Assembly: GCF_002019855.1 (NCBI RefSeq)
Contig: NZ_CM007717.1
Span: forward strand, 6,457,750 to 6,521,749
DNA from: Streptomyces antibioticus
GTDB lineage: Bacteria > Actinomycetota > Actinomycetes > Streptomycetales > Streptomycetaceae
Length of the DNA: 64,000 bases
Direction: 5' to 3'
Shown here: positions 17,237-26,716 of the stretch, in pieces
How the letters are laid out: every line of letters starts with the position of its first letter
Position numbering within the stretch: the first letter of the stretch is position 1
The notes under the pieces: generated by a model
What the model saw: only the letters and a program-made list of their open reading frames with translations
The model's database searches: none
Told to the model about the DNA's origin: nothing
Made by a program: the position numbers and the translations under genes

Positions 17237-17256
17237 GGCCGGCCGTACGGCCGGCC
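17237..17256. promoter_or_regulatory. 20-bp perfect palindrome between DUF5999 and DUF6299 genes
   Basis: GGCCGGCCGTACGGCCGGCC is a perfect palindrome 22 bp upstream of the DUF5999 start, within its 5' leader or promoter. It may be a regulator site or an RNA hairpin before the ribosome binding site. The rest of the 233-bp divergent gap shows no clear gene. Confidence 0.5.
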
Positions 17257-17447
17257 TCGCATAGGACGACCTTGCGCCCCTCGCGCGGCCGCCGCCAGTG
17301 GCGGGCCGCGAGCGTGACAGCACCAGGACATCCCCGGGACGGTTCGCCGACGACCGGTGCGGACTCGCCACCGAAGGGGTGACGGTCACCGCGCGGAGCC
17401 CGCCCGCCCGGTACCAGTGGAGCCCCCCCCACAACAGGAGGTCTCCC

Positions 17448-17873
17448 ATGCAGATCCGCCCTGCCCTGGCCGCCGCCGCGAGCACCGCCCTGCTGCTGCT
17501 CGCCGGCGCGGCACCCGCCGTCGCCGACCCGGCCGAGAGCGTCACCGTCGACGCCACCGGCCGGGTCGCCGCCGACGGCACGGTCACCCTCTCCGGCACC
17601 TACCGCTGCGTCGCCGGCACGGACCCCGTCTTCGTCAGCTCCTCCGTCCGGCAGGGCTCCGAGGACCTGCGGCACGGCATCGGCGGCACGCGCGCGGTGT
17701 GCGACGGCACCGAGCACACCTGGCAGAACACGGGCCGCACCAGCCTGACCACGCTGAAGCCCGGCGCGGCGGAGGTCGAGGTCACCGTGATGGAGCTGAG
17801 CACCGCGAGCGGACTGCCGCTGCCCCGGTTCCACGCCGTCGGGCACCAGGACGTCACGCTGACCGAGGGCTGA
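17448..17873 (+). CDS. Secreted DUF6299-type small protein
   Basis: A 141-residue protein with a Sec signal peptide (MQIRPALAAAASTALLLLAG, cleavage near APAVADPAE). The mature part is a short beta-rich domain with two cysteines (YRCVAG, RAVCDG) that probably form a disulfide, and a repeated VTVDATGRV/TLSGTYRC pattern as in DUF6299 proteins. AGGAGG precedes the ATG at 17448. No function is known. It is followed by a strong hairpin terminator. Confidence 0.78.
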   Translation: MQIRPALAAAASTALLLLAGAAPAVADPAESVTVDATGRVAADGTVTLSGTYRCVAGTDPVFVSSSVRQGSEDLRHGIGGTRAVCDGTEHTWQNTGRTSLTTLKPGAAEVEVTVMELSTASGLPLPRFHAVGHQDVTLTEG

Positions 17874-17897
17874 GCGCCCGCCCCTCCCGGCGGTGGC

Positions 17898-17942
17898 GGC
17901 CCGGACAGCCCTCCCCTGGCCGTGTCCGGGCCGTACCGCCCA
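17898..17942. terminator. Terminator between the secreted protein and Crp/Fnr genes
   Basis: GGCCCGGACA (17898-17907) and TGTCCGGGCC (17933-17942) form a perfect 10-bp stem with a 25-nt loop, placed between the convergent stops at 17873 and 17958. Confidence 0.6.
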
Positions 17943-17957
17943 GCACCGCTTCCGTCG

Positions 17958-18767
17958 TCACGAGGTCTCCCGCGCGGCGATCGTCCGCAACAGAGCCGGC
18001 TCCCGGACCAGCACATTGCGGTAGCGGGTGGTGACAGCCCCCGTGTCCCGCAGCGAGCGCAGCGCCCGCTGCACGCTCGCGTCGGAGATGTTCGCCAGCG
18101 CCGCGAGGTCGGTGTGGCTGAGCGGCACACTGATCCGCAGCCCGTCCGGCGCCGGCTGGGCGTGGTGCTGGAGCAGATAGTCCAGCACCCGCGCCACCCG
18201 CGTCGTCGCGCTCCCCGAGGCCGCGTCGACCCGGTACCGCGTGGCACCGCGCAGCTTGCCCGCCATCGCCCGGTGCATCGCCTCCGACGCGTCCGCGCTC
18301 GCCCGCAGATGCTCCCGTAACGCCCGCGCGGTCATCACCCGCGTCAGGGTCGGCCGGACCGCGGTCACCGTGGCCGACCGCGGCCGGTCGTCCAGCGCCG
18401 CCAGCTCACCGACGACCTCGCCCGGCGTCCGCAGCGCCAGCAGCACCGTGCCGCCGTCCTGCGCGTCGCTGGTCACCTTCACGCAGCCCGTCAGGATCAG
18501 GAACGGAGACGTCTCCGAGGACCCCTCGCTGATCAGCCGGTCCCCGGCCGCGAAGGTCACCGGGCGACCCAGCCCGAGGAACCGCTCGGCGGCGTCCGGC
18601 GGCAGCTCGGCCAGCAGACTGCCCGGCGTCCAGTGGTATCTGCCGCCCGGGGAACGCCCGCCGCGCCCCTGCCGTGTCGCCTCGCTGCGCACCTCGTCGG
18701 ACCTCCCCCGAAGCCGGGCGCGGACCGATGACCGCGGACCGACGGCCTGCTGCCCGGATGTCGTCAT
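17958..18767 (-). CDS. Crp/Fnr-family transcriptional regulator
   Basis: A 269-residue protein. About 50 N-terminal residues are basic and likely disordered. Residues about 50-170 form a cyclic-nucleotide-binding-type beta roll (VTFAAGDRLISEGSSETSPFLILTGCVKV, GEVVGELAALDDRPRSATVTA). Residues about 175-269 hold the long helix and winged helix with recognition region LSHTDLAALANISDASVQRALRSLRDTGAV. There is no cysteine cluster of the FNR iron-sulfur type. Effector and targets are unknown. It is divergent from the Hsp70-GTPase operon across a 149-bp gap, so it could regulate that operon. Confidence 0.87.
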   Translation of the reverse strand: MTTSGQQAVGPRSSVRARLRGRSDEVRSEATRQGRGGRSPGGRYHWTPGSLLAELPPDAAERFLGLGRPVTFAAGDRLISEGSSETSPFLILTGCVKVTSDAQDGGTVLLALRTPGEVVGELAALDDRPRSATVTAVRPTLTRVMTARALREHLRASADASEAMHRAMAGKLRGATRYRVDAASGSATTRVARVLDYLLQHHAQPAPDGLRISVPLSHTDLAALANISDASVQRALRSLRDTGAVTTRYRNVLVREPALLRTIAARETS

Positions 18768-18916
18768 GTGACCGGATTCTGCCCGTCCGAAGTGCTCAAG
18801 ATGTCAGAAACGCCGATACCCGTACGGCGGCACACGGGGTGTCCTATCTTCGTGCGGCGAACGGGCACGGCGGGTCGTAGGGGACGGCAACGTGCCCGTG
18901 GGGGCTGGGGGGTTCC

Positions 18917-20182
<1,266 letters not shown>

Positions 20183-20195
20183 GCCGTCCGTTCCC

Positions 20196-20272
20196 CATCA
20201 GCCATCAGGCCATCAGCCATCAGGCCACCAAGTCATCAAGTCATCAAGTCGTCAGGCCCATCAAGTCATCAC
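20196..20272. repeat. CATCA-rich short repeat array between Hsp70 and first GTPase
   Basis: The 130-bp gap is largely CATCAGGC / CATCAAGT units of 8-9 bp repeated about ten times. It is much less GC-rich than its surroundings and has no start codon with an RBS. It may have expanded by slippage, act as a spacer or leader in the mRNA, or carry repeated protein-binding sites. It is not a CRISPR array, as there are no unique spacers. Confidence 0.8.
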
Positions 20273-20312
20273 GCAATCCCGCCATTACGCCATCACCCAG
20301 GGACCGATCGCC

Positions 20313-21374
20313 ATGTATCAGGCACCCCGTATCACCATGACCATGCTCGGCGCCTCCGGCTGCGGGAAGACGACGTATCTGCACGGCATGTACGCCGTCC
20401 TCTCCAGCGGCCTCAACGGCTACTTCCTCTACGCCACCGACCCCGACAAGGACCTCGACCTCGCGGACGCGTGGGACGAACTGTGCGTGGCGGGCACCCT
20501 GCCCGACGCCACCGATGTGGAGCCCCTGGACTACGAGTTCGCCTTCAAGCACGGCATGACCACCCTGCTGGAGATCGACTTCCAGGACTACCGGGGCGGC
20601 GCCGGCACCGAACGGATGCGCGCGACCGGGGCGTCCGCCGACGTGGCCGCGCTGAAGGAGCGGCTGGCGATCTCCGACACCATCATCCTCACCCTCGACG
20701 GGCAGCACGTCGCCGAGTGGATCAACGACGCGGCCGACGGCACGCGCAACCGGTCCGGGGACCCCATGCACATCGCCCGCTTCTCCCGCGCGATCTCCAC
20801 GGTCGTGGAGACCCACGTCCAGGAGGGCAACCAGACCCCGGCGATCATCGTGCTGATCACCAAGACGGACCTGCTCGCGCAGATCACCGGCCGGCCGACG
20901 CGGGACGCGCTGGACGTCGTACGGCGGAATCTGTTCGACCTCGTGCCGGTCCTCGCCCACCAAGTGACGGTGCTGCTCTGCCCGGTGCAGATCGGTTCGT
21001 TCGGGCTCGACCGCGAGGACGCGCTGAAGGTACGGCCCGACCAGGTCAACCCCAAGAACCTGCACAAGCCGATCTCCTTCGCGCTGATGCACTACCTCAC
21101 CGAGCGGCTGCCGCGGCAGCAGCAGGCCCTGAGCGGTCTCGACCATCGGCTCGAAAGCCAGCGGCAGGAGGTGGAGAGCCTGCGCAACGGCTTCCTCGGC
21201 CCCTGGATCAAACGCGGCCGGATCAACGCCCTGGAGTCCTCCATCGACGCCGACCGGGAGCGGCGCGGCGAGACCGCGGGCGAGATCAGCGGGGCGCGCG
21301 TGTGGGCCGAGCAGATGGCCGAGGACCTGCGCACGAGCCCGATCTATCGGGACGGAAAGCTTCAGGAGGACTGA
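20313..21374 (+). CDS. Small TRAFAC-type GTPase with DYRGG motif (first of two)
   Basis: A 353-residue protein. G1/P-loop is GASGCGKTT at 13-21. The G3 region is IDFQDYRGG with DYRGG at 92-96, and G4 is TKTD at 184-187, giving a GTPase core of about 230 residues. The C-terminal 100 residues are predicted helical (RQQQALSGLDHRLESQRQEVESL) and probably coiled coil. There is no membrane segment. The start at 20313 follows AGGGA; upstream codons lie in the repeat array. It resembles proteins described as double-GTPase-associated or TRAFAC GTPases in bacterial conflict operons (recalled, not searched). A related GTPase with the same DYRGG occurs at 25804. Confidence 0.78.
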   Translation: MYQAPRITMTMLGASGCGKTTYLHGMYAVLSSGLNGYFLYATDPDKDLDLADAWDELCVAGTLPDATDVEPLDYEFAFKHGMTTLLEIDFQDYRGGAGTERMRATGASADVAALKERLAISDTIILTLDGQHVAEWINDAADGTRNRSGDPMHIARFSRAISTVVETHVQEGNQTPAIIVLITKTDLLAQITGRPTRDALDVVRRNLFDLVPVLAHQVTVLLCPVQIGSFGLDREDALKVRPDQVNPKNLHKPISFALMHYLTERLPRQQQALSGLDHRLESQRQEVESLRNGFLGPWIKRGRINALESSIDADRERRGETAGEISGARVWAEQMAEDLRTSPIYRDGKLQED

Positions 21375-21377
21375 CCG

Positions 21378-23855
21378 ATGAGCGAACGATCACCGTCCGA
21401 CGCCGACGAGTGGTACGCCGTGGTCTACGGCCGTACCCACCAGGTCGACGAGTGGTGGCGGGCGCTGCCGCCTGGCATGGGGGCCGCGGGCCCGGTGGGG
21501 CAGGCGGTACGGGCCGCGGTGGCCGGCGGGCGCCGACTCGCCGCCGGGCCACGGCCGTTGCTGGCCCGCGGTGCGCATGGCGTGCTGGTGGGCGCGGCCT
21601 GCCGGATCGAACTGATCGACACCGAGATGGCCGCGGAGCGGCACGGCAGGCCGCTGTACGGCTTCGTCGGCTGGCACCATCCCGACCCGCGCAGGCCGGT
21701 GCCGCCGCTCGGTGTGCTGGCGGAGGGGTTCGTGCCCTGGGCGGGCGACGCGTACCGGCGGTACGTCGGGCCGGTCTGGCGTGCGCGTGCGGCACCGCTG
21801 CTGACGTCGGAGCCGGGGTCCGCGCCCTGGCCGGCGGCGCCGTCCGGCGGTCGGGACCCGGAGTGGCCGCCTGCCCGGCCCTACACCCTCCACCTCCTGC
21901 CGCAGACGGAGGCACGACGCTGGTGGGACGCGGCCGCCCGCACGGAGGTGCCGTGCGTGCTGGCCACGGGCTGGCAGGTCTCCCGCGACGCCGACCGCAC
22001 GGTCCTCACGCACGCGTGCGGCGCGGACATCACGACCCCGCAGACGGTCCACCACACGCCCCCACCGCCGGCGCCTACGACCCCAGTCTCATCAGGCTCC
22101 CAGCGCCCCCAGGGCCTACGCGACAAGGCCAGACGAGCGGTGGGCCTCGGAACGGCGGGGGAGGAACGGCGGGATGCGTGGGATGAGCAGAGGGAGGCAC
22201 AGGAGAAGGAACGGGCCGCGCAGGAGAAGCAGCGGGCCGCACAGGAGAAACTGCGGGCGGCGCAGGAGGCGGAGGAGGGCGCGCGCGACATCGCCGGCCG
22301 ATTCCTGCGGGGTCTGGCCCGCCTGGTCCAGCCGGATCCCCCACGGCAACAACAGGAATTCGGCGGACTGACGGGCAGGGCGGCTTACGAGGAGGAGGAC
22401 GACGACTTCTACGACCCCGAGTCGGAAGCGCGCCTGCGTGCGGCCACCCCGCCCCGCCCCACCCCTCCACCCGAGGGCCCCGTCTTCGGCCGCACCCGCG
22501 AGGTCGCACCCGAGAACGCGGCGACCTCCGCCTTCGACGAATGGGACGACGCACCACCACCGCCCGCCCCCACGCGCTCGCCAAAGGCCGTCGCCCCGGC
22601 CACCGAGCTGGGGAGCCAGGCCCCCGCAACGCACCCGACACAGCCCGGACCTGCAGCCCGCCGCCAGGGAGAGCCGGGGCCCGTCGTCCCGACGGAAGAC
22701 CCTGGCAGTGTCACCGGGCCAGGGGACTTCGGGTCCGCGACTTGGCAGGGTGAGCACGGGCCTGCCGCTCCACCGCGAGACCCGGGGCGGGGCGGGCCGC
22801 AGGAGGAGCCGGGGTTCGTCGCCCCGGGCCCTGTCGCTGGGCCGCAGGGGACCGGTCTGGGGGAGCCGGCGTCTGTTGCTTCGCAGGGTGCGCATGGTCC
22901 TGCTGCCCGGTCGGAAGGACGCGGTTCCACCGCTTGGCCGGGGGAGTTCGGCCCTGCTGCCGGGGCGGGAGAGCCCAGTCCCACCAGCCGACAAGAAGCC
23001 TCAAATCCTGCTGTCTGGCCGGGTGTTCCCGGCACTGCCGTGGGGGCGGGGGAGCCCGGGGCCGTCGCGCGGCATGAGGGGGCCGACTCGGCGGCTTGGC
23101 CGGGAGGGTTCGGTCCTGCCGTCGGGTCGGGGGTGCCCGGCCCTGTCAGTCGGCAGGGAGCCCCTGCGCCTGCTGCCTGGCCGGGAGATCCCGGCGCCGT
23201 AGTGAGGCTGGGGGAGCCGGGGTCCGACGCCCGGAACGAAGGGGCCGACTCGGCTGCCTGGTCGGGGGAGTTCGGTCCTGCCGTCGGGTCGGGCGTACCC
23301 AGTCCTGAGCCCGTAGCCCGACAGGGAGACGTCGGCTCTTTTGCCGGGCCGGGGTCTGCCGGGTCTGTCGCTCGGCAAGGAGAACCCGGGGCCACGGCGC
23401 CCGGCTCCGCCGACCGGTGGGGAGAGTTCGGGCCCGCCGTCGGGCAAGAAGACCCTGGCCGCGCCATCGGACCGGCGGGCTCCGGGCCCACCACCAGTAG
23501 CCCTGCCGCCCGGCAGCAAAAGCCCAACCCCCCTGCCTGGTCGGGGGATCCCGCGCCCGCCACCTCGCAGGGTGCCCCTGGCTTCGTCAACCGGCGCCCC
23601 GATGCCGCCCGGCCGGGAGAGCCCGATCCTGCCGCCCCGCAGGGGTACTACGTCCCCACCGCCCCGCCCGGCGCCCCCGGCCCCGGAATCGCCGCCCCGC
23701 CGGCAGCCCCCGCACCAAGCGCCCCGCCGCACGCCTCCGGTCCCGCCGGTCCACCGGACGTCTCCGGTCCCGCCGGCTCGCCGGACGCCCCCAGCCCCAC
23801 CACCCCACCGGACCCCCCGAACCCCACCACCCCGCCGTTGGGAGAGAACCCATGA
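21378..23855 (+). CDS. GTPase-operon partner: folded N-domain, coiled coil and long disordered Gly/Pro repeat region
   Basis: An 825-residue protein with no enzyme motif. Residues 1-~230 look folded, with Trp-rich segments (EWYAVVYGRTHQVDEWWRALP, RPYTLHLLPQTEARRWWDAAAR). Residues ~255-310 are a charged coiled coil (REAQEKERAAQEKQRAAQEK). From ~330 on it is disordered, with about 25 irregular repeats of the sort GEPGPVARQGE and AWPGEFGPAVGSG, ending in a Pro/Ser/Thr tail. It starts 3 bp after the preceding gene and overlaps the next start by 4 bp, so it is an integral part of the operon. A scaffold or condensate-forming role is possible. Nucleotide repeats underlie the protein repeats, implying expansion. 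I do not recognise a described homologue. Confidence 0.75.
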   Translation: MSERSPSDADEWYAVVYGRTHQVDEWWRALPPGMGAAGPVGQAVRAAVAGGRRLAAGPRPLLARGAHGVLVGAACRIELIDTEMAAERHGRPLYGFVGWHHPDPRRPVPPLGVLAEGFVPWAGDAYRRYVGPVWRARAAPLLTSEPGSAPWPAAPSGGRDPEWPPARPYTLHLLPQTEARRWWDAAARTEVPCVLATGWQVSRDADRTVLTHACGADITTPQTVHHTPPPPAPTTPVSSGSQRPQGLRDKARRAVGLGTAGEERRDAWDEQREAQEKERAAQEKQRAAQEKLRAAQEAEEGARDIAGRFLRGLARLVQPDPPRQQQEFGGLTGRAAYEEEDDDFYDPESEARLRAATPPRPTPPPEGPVFGRTREVAPENAATSAFDEWDDAPPPPAPTRSPKAVAPATELGSQAPATHPTQPGPAARRQGEPGPVVPTEDPGSVTGPGDFGSATWQGEHGPAAPPRDPGRGGPQEEPGFVAPGPVAGPQGTGLGEPASVASQGAHGPAARSEGRGSTAWPGEFGPAAGAGEPSPTSRQEASNPAVWPGVPGTAVGAGEPGAVARHEGADSAAWPGGFGPAVGSGVPGPVSRQGAPAPAAWPGDPGAVVRLGEPGSDARNEGADSAAWSGEFGPAVGSGVPSPEPVARQGDVGSFAGPGSAGSVARQGEPGATAPGSADRWGEFGPAVGQEDPGRAIGPAGSGPTTSSPAARQQKPNPPAWSGDPAPATSQGAPGFVNRRPDAARPGEPDPAAPQGYYVPTAPPGAPGPGIAAPPAAPAPSAPPHASGPAGPPDVSGPAGSPDAPSPTTPPDPPNPTTPPLGENP

Positions 23856-25807
23856 CCCCCGACCCGCACCCCCTCCACCACGAAGTCCTCGCCTTTGCCG
23901 AAGACGCTGCCCAGTTGTTGGAGCGGGCCGCTGCCGCGGCTCCGGCGGCGCCCGAGGGGACTCCGGCGATTCGGGGTGGTGGTGGCGTCGCCTCACCCCC
24001 GCCGAACACCGCCGAAGGCGCTGCCGCCGCTGCGATACGGGAAGAGGTCGCCGTCGCCCGGGAAGGTGCGGCAACCGTCGTCGTCGTAGGGGAGAAGAAG
24101 CGCGGCAAGAGTTCACTGGTGAACGCCCTGGTCGAGCACCGCGACCTCCTGCCCGTGGAGGTCGACGTGGCGACCGGGGTGCACATTCTCGTGCGGCATG
24201 CCGAGAAGCCGCACGCGATCGCGTACGTCGACGGTGGGCAGAGCGCGCGGCCCATCGAGTTGGACGATCTCACCGAGTACGCCGCCGTGGACCCGGACAG
24301 TCAGGCGCCCTACCGCGGGGACATCCACCACGTGGAGGTGGGGATACCCGCTCAACTCCTGGCGACCGGGCTTCGGTTGATCGACACACCCGGCGTGGGC
24401 GGGCTCGTGTCGGGGCACGCCCGGATCACCATGGCCACGCTGCACCACGCCGACGCGCTTGTCTTCGTCGTCAACGGCTCCTCCGAACTCACCGCCTCCG
24501 AGCTGGCGTTCCTTGAACAGGCCACCACCCGCATCGCCGAAGTGGTGTTCGTGCTCACCCAGACCGACAAGTACCGTTCCTGGCCGAGCGTGTTGGAACG
24601 CAACCGGGAGCTGCTCGCCCGGCACGCCCCGCGCTACGCCACCGCCCCCTGGTACCCGGTCAGCAGCCGCGCCCACCAGGACGCCCTGACCGCGCTCGCC
24701 CGCGGCGACGAGGAACGCGCCGCCAGGCACATGGCCGCCGACGGCTTCGTCCCGCTGCGGTCGGCGCTCACCAGCCGCGTCGCCGTGCGCGCGGCGGAAC
24801 TCCGGCTGGCCAACATCGTGCACGTCGCCCGCGCCGGCCTCGCCCCGCTCGCCGCCGCCGAGGAACGCCGGCTGCGCGCGCTCGCCCAGGACCCCACCCT
24901 CGTGGACGACATCCAGCGCCAGCGGGACGCGCTGCGCGCCCTCCAGGACTCCGACGCCCGCTGGCGCGGTCTGCTCCGCAAGGCCACCCGCGAGCTGGAA
25001 CGCCGGTTGCGCACCGGCTTCCGGCGCAACGTCAACGACCTGCGCCAACTCGCCGACGCCCGCATCGCCTCGCTCCCCGGCGCCGAACTCGCGACCGCCC
25101 TGCCCCGGGACCTGGAGGCCGGCATCGAGGCGGTGTGGATGGACCTCGACCACGCCACCCGCGACGGCGTCGCCCGTCTCACCGCCCTGATGGAACGCGA
25201 GTGCGGCCTCGGCGACGAGGAGTCGTTCGAGGGGCTCGCCCGCCCCGACCGGCTGACCGCACTGCCCCCGCTGGTGCGCTCCACGCACGACGGGGACGGC
25301 GTCCTCGGCACCGTCGAACGGGTCGTCCCGGCCCTCAGCACCGGCGCGCTCACGGTCGCCGTCGCCGCGATGGCCACCTCCGGCGTCCTGCTGCCGCTCG
25401 CGGCCGGCTTCGGCATGGTCACCCTCCTCTCCAGGCGCCGCCGCGACCGCGACGAACTGGTCCGGGCCCGCGGCGACGGCAGCCGCTACGCGCAGCGCGT
25501 CATCAGCGAGTTGGAGACCGAGGTGCCGCCCCAGATCACCCAGGCCGTGGACGAGGTCGGCGAACGCCTCGCCGAACGGCTCGGTGACCGCATCACCGCC
25601 CAACGCCGCCTGCTGGAGGACGAACTCGCCAACCTCCAGCGCCACGCCCGCGCCTCCAAGGAACAGCGGGACGCCGAACGCGAGCGCGCCCAGCGCCGGT
25701 TGGTCGCTGTCACCGGCCTGCTGCGCCGCGCCGACGACCTCACTCACCGCCTCGGCACCGACCCCGGTGCCCCCGGCGGACCAAGCACCTCGGGGGACCG
25801 CACATGA
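23852..25807 (+). CDS. Dynamin-like GTPase, IniA-like
   Basis: A 651-residue bacterial dynamin-like protein. G1 is GEKKRGKSS at 80-88, G3 is DTPGVGG at 178-184 and G4 is TQTDK at about 236-240. Long helical stalk segments follow (RQRDALRALQDSDARWRGLLRKA), with a hydrophobic paddle near residues 490-530 (STGALTVAVAAMATSGVLLP) and a C-terminal coiled coil. Size and layout fit mycobacterial IniA (about 640 residues), a membrane-fission dynamin induced by cell-wall drugs. It is coupled on both sides by 4-bp overlaps. The dynamin class is well supported; IniA orthology is a suggestion based on length and on the partner at 26717. Confidence 0.82.
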   Translation: MTPDPHPLHHEVLAFAEDAAQLLERAAAAAPAAPEGTPAIRGGGGVASPPPNTAEGAAAAAIREEVAVAREGAATVVVVGEKKRGKSSLVNALVEHRDLLPVEVDVATGVHILVRHAEKPHAIAYVDGGQSARPIELDDLTEYAAVDPDSQAPYRGDIHHVEVGIPAQLLATGLRLIDTPGVGGLVSGHARITMATLHHADALVFVVNGSSELTASELAFLEQATTRIAEVVFVLTQTDKYRSWPSVLERNRELLARHAPRYATAPWYPVSSRAHQDALTALARGDEERAARHMAADGFVPLRSALTSRVAVRAAELRLANIVHVARAGLAPLAAAEERRLRALAQDPTLVDDIQRQRDALRALQDSDARWRGLLRKATRELERRLRTGFRRNVNDLRQLADARIASLPGAELATALPRDLEAGIEAVWMDLDHATRDGVARLTALMERECGLGDEESFEGLARPDRLTALPPLVRSTHDGDGVLGTVERVVPALSTGALTVAVAAMATSGVLLPLAAGFGMVTLLSRRRRDRDELVRARGDGSRYAQRVISELETEVPPQITQAVDEVGERLAERLGDRITAQRRLLEDELANLQRHARASKEQRDAERERAQRRLVAVTGLLRRADDLTHRLGTDPGAPGGPSTSGDRT

Positions 25808-26715
25808 ACATCGTCATGCTGGGCCACAGCAACGCGGGCAAGACGACCTACATCGCGATGATGTACGACCTGATGCGCCGGGGCTACGGCGGCTTCAAGA
25901 TCCGCGCCCAGGACGGCGCCCTGGACCGCGAACTGCGGTCCGCCGCCGACGCCGTACGCCAGGGCAGCTACCCGCCGCCCTCCTCCCGCCGCGAACAGCA
26001 CGTCTTCCGGCTCTCCCACGGGCGGCGCGCCGTCGCCGACTTCACCTGGACCGACTACCGCGGCGGCGCCCTGAGCAGCCGTACCGACGACGAGGAGACC
26101 TCCCGGGTCCTCGCCGAACTGACCGAGGCGGACGGCATCGTCGTCTTCGTCGACGCCCACCACCTCGCCGAGGACGCGCGCGGCGGCCGCGAGGTGCGAC
26201 GGCTGACGGTGCTGCTCCAGCGGGCGATGGAGGGCCGCACCAGCCGTATCCCGGTCGTGCTCGCCTACACCAAAGCGGACCTCCTGCCGCCCGGCGACGC
26301 CTGGGCGCGCGCCACCGCGCCCCTGGACCCGCTCCAACGCTCGCTGGACGGCGCCGCGATGGTGCGCGCCGCCACGGTCGCCCTGTCCTGCGGGCCGCGG
26401 CCGGCCGGGGTCCAGGTGCCGGTCCTCTGGTGCCTGGCGCAGCACCTCAACATCCGGGTGGAGGACCTGGAACACGAACTGGCCGTCAGCCGCCGCCTCG
26501 CGGAGGAGGCGAAGAACAAGTCCGGGCTCTGGAACAGCTTCGTCTCCACCCTGGACGGCGTGGAGAGCGAGTACCGCAAATGGCAGCGTCACGAACAGGA
26601 GGCCAAGGCGGAGGCGAAGGAACTCGCCCCGCTGAAACGCCCGGCGAAGCGGTTGCTGGCCGCGCTGGAGAAGGCCCGCACGCACACCGCGCCACCCGTC
26701 CCGGCCGGGCGGTGA
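25804..26715 (+). CDS. Small TRAFAC-type GTPase with DYRGG motif (second of two)
   Basis: A 303-residue GTPase related to the one at 20313. P-loop GHSNAGKTT at 7-15, WTDYRGG with DYRGG at 84-88, and G4 TKAD at 156-159. The C terminus is a basic and acidic coiled coil (EQEAKAEAKELAPLKRPAKR). It lies between the two dynamin genes, overlapping the first by 4 bp and separated from the second by 1 bp. Having one such GTPase at each end of the operon's middle section suggests a paired or heteromeric switch acting on the dynamins (inference). Confidence 0.78.
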   Translation: MNIVMLGHSNAGKTTYIAMMYDLMRRGYGGFKIRAQDGALDRELRSAADAVRQGSYPPPSSRREQHVFRLSHGRRAVADFTWTDYRGGALSSRTDDEETSRVLAELTEADGIVVFVDAHHLAEDARGGREVRRLTVLLQRAMEGRTSRIPVVLAYTKADLLPPGDAWARATAPLDPLQRSLDGAAMVRAATVALSCGPRPAGVQVPVLWCLAQHLNIRVEDLEHELAVSRRLAEEAKNKSGLWNSFVSTLDGVESEYRKWQRHEQEAKAEAKELAPLKRPAKRLLAALEKARTHTAPPVPAGR

Positions 26716-26716
26716 C

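Noticed and set aside
20196..20272. CATCA repeats as a possible CRISPR or phage attachment site
   Set aside because: Units are 8-9 bp without spacers, and there is no integrase or tRNA nearby.
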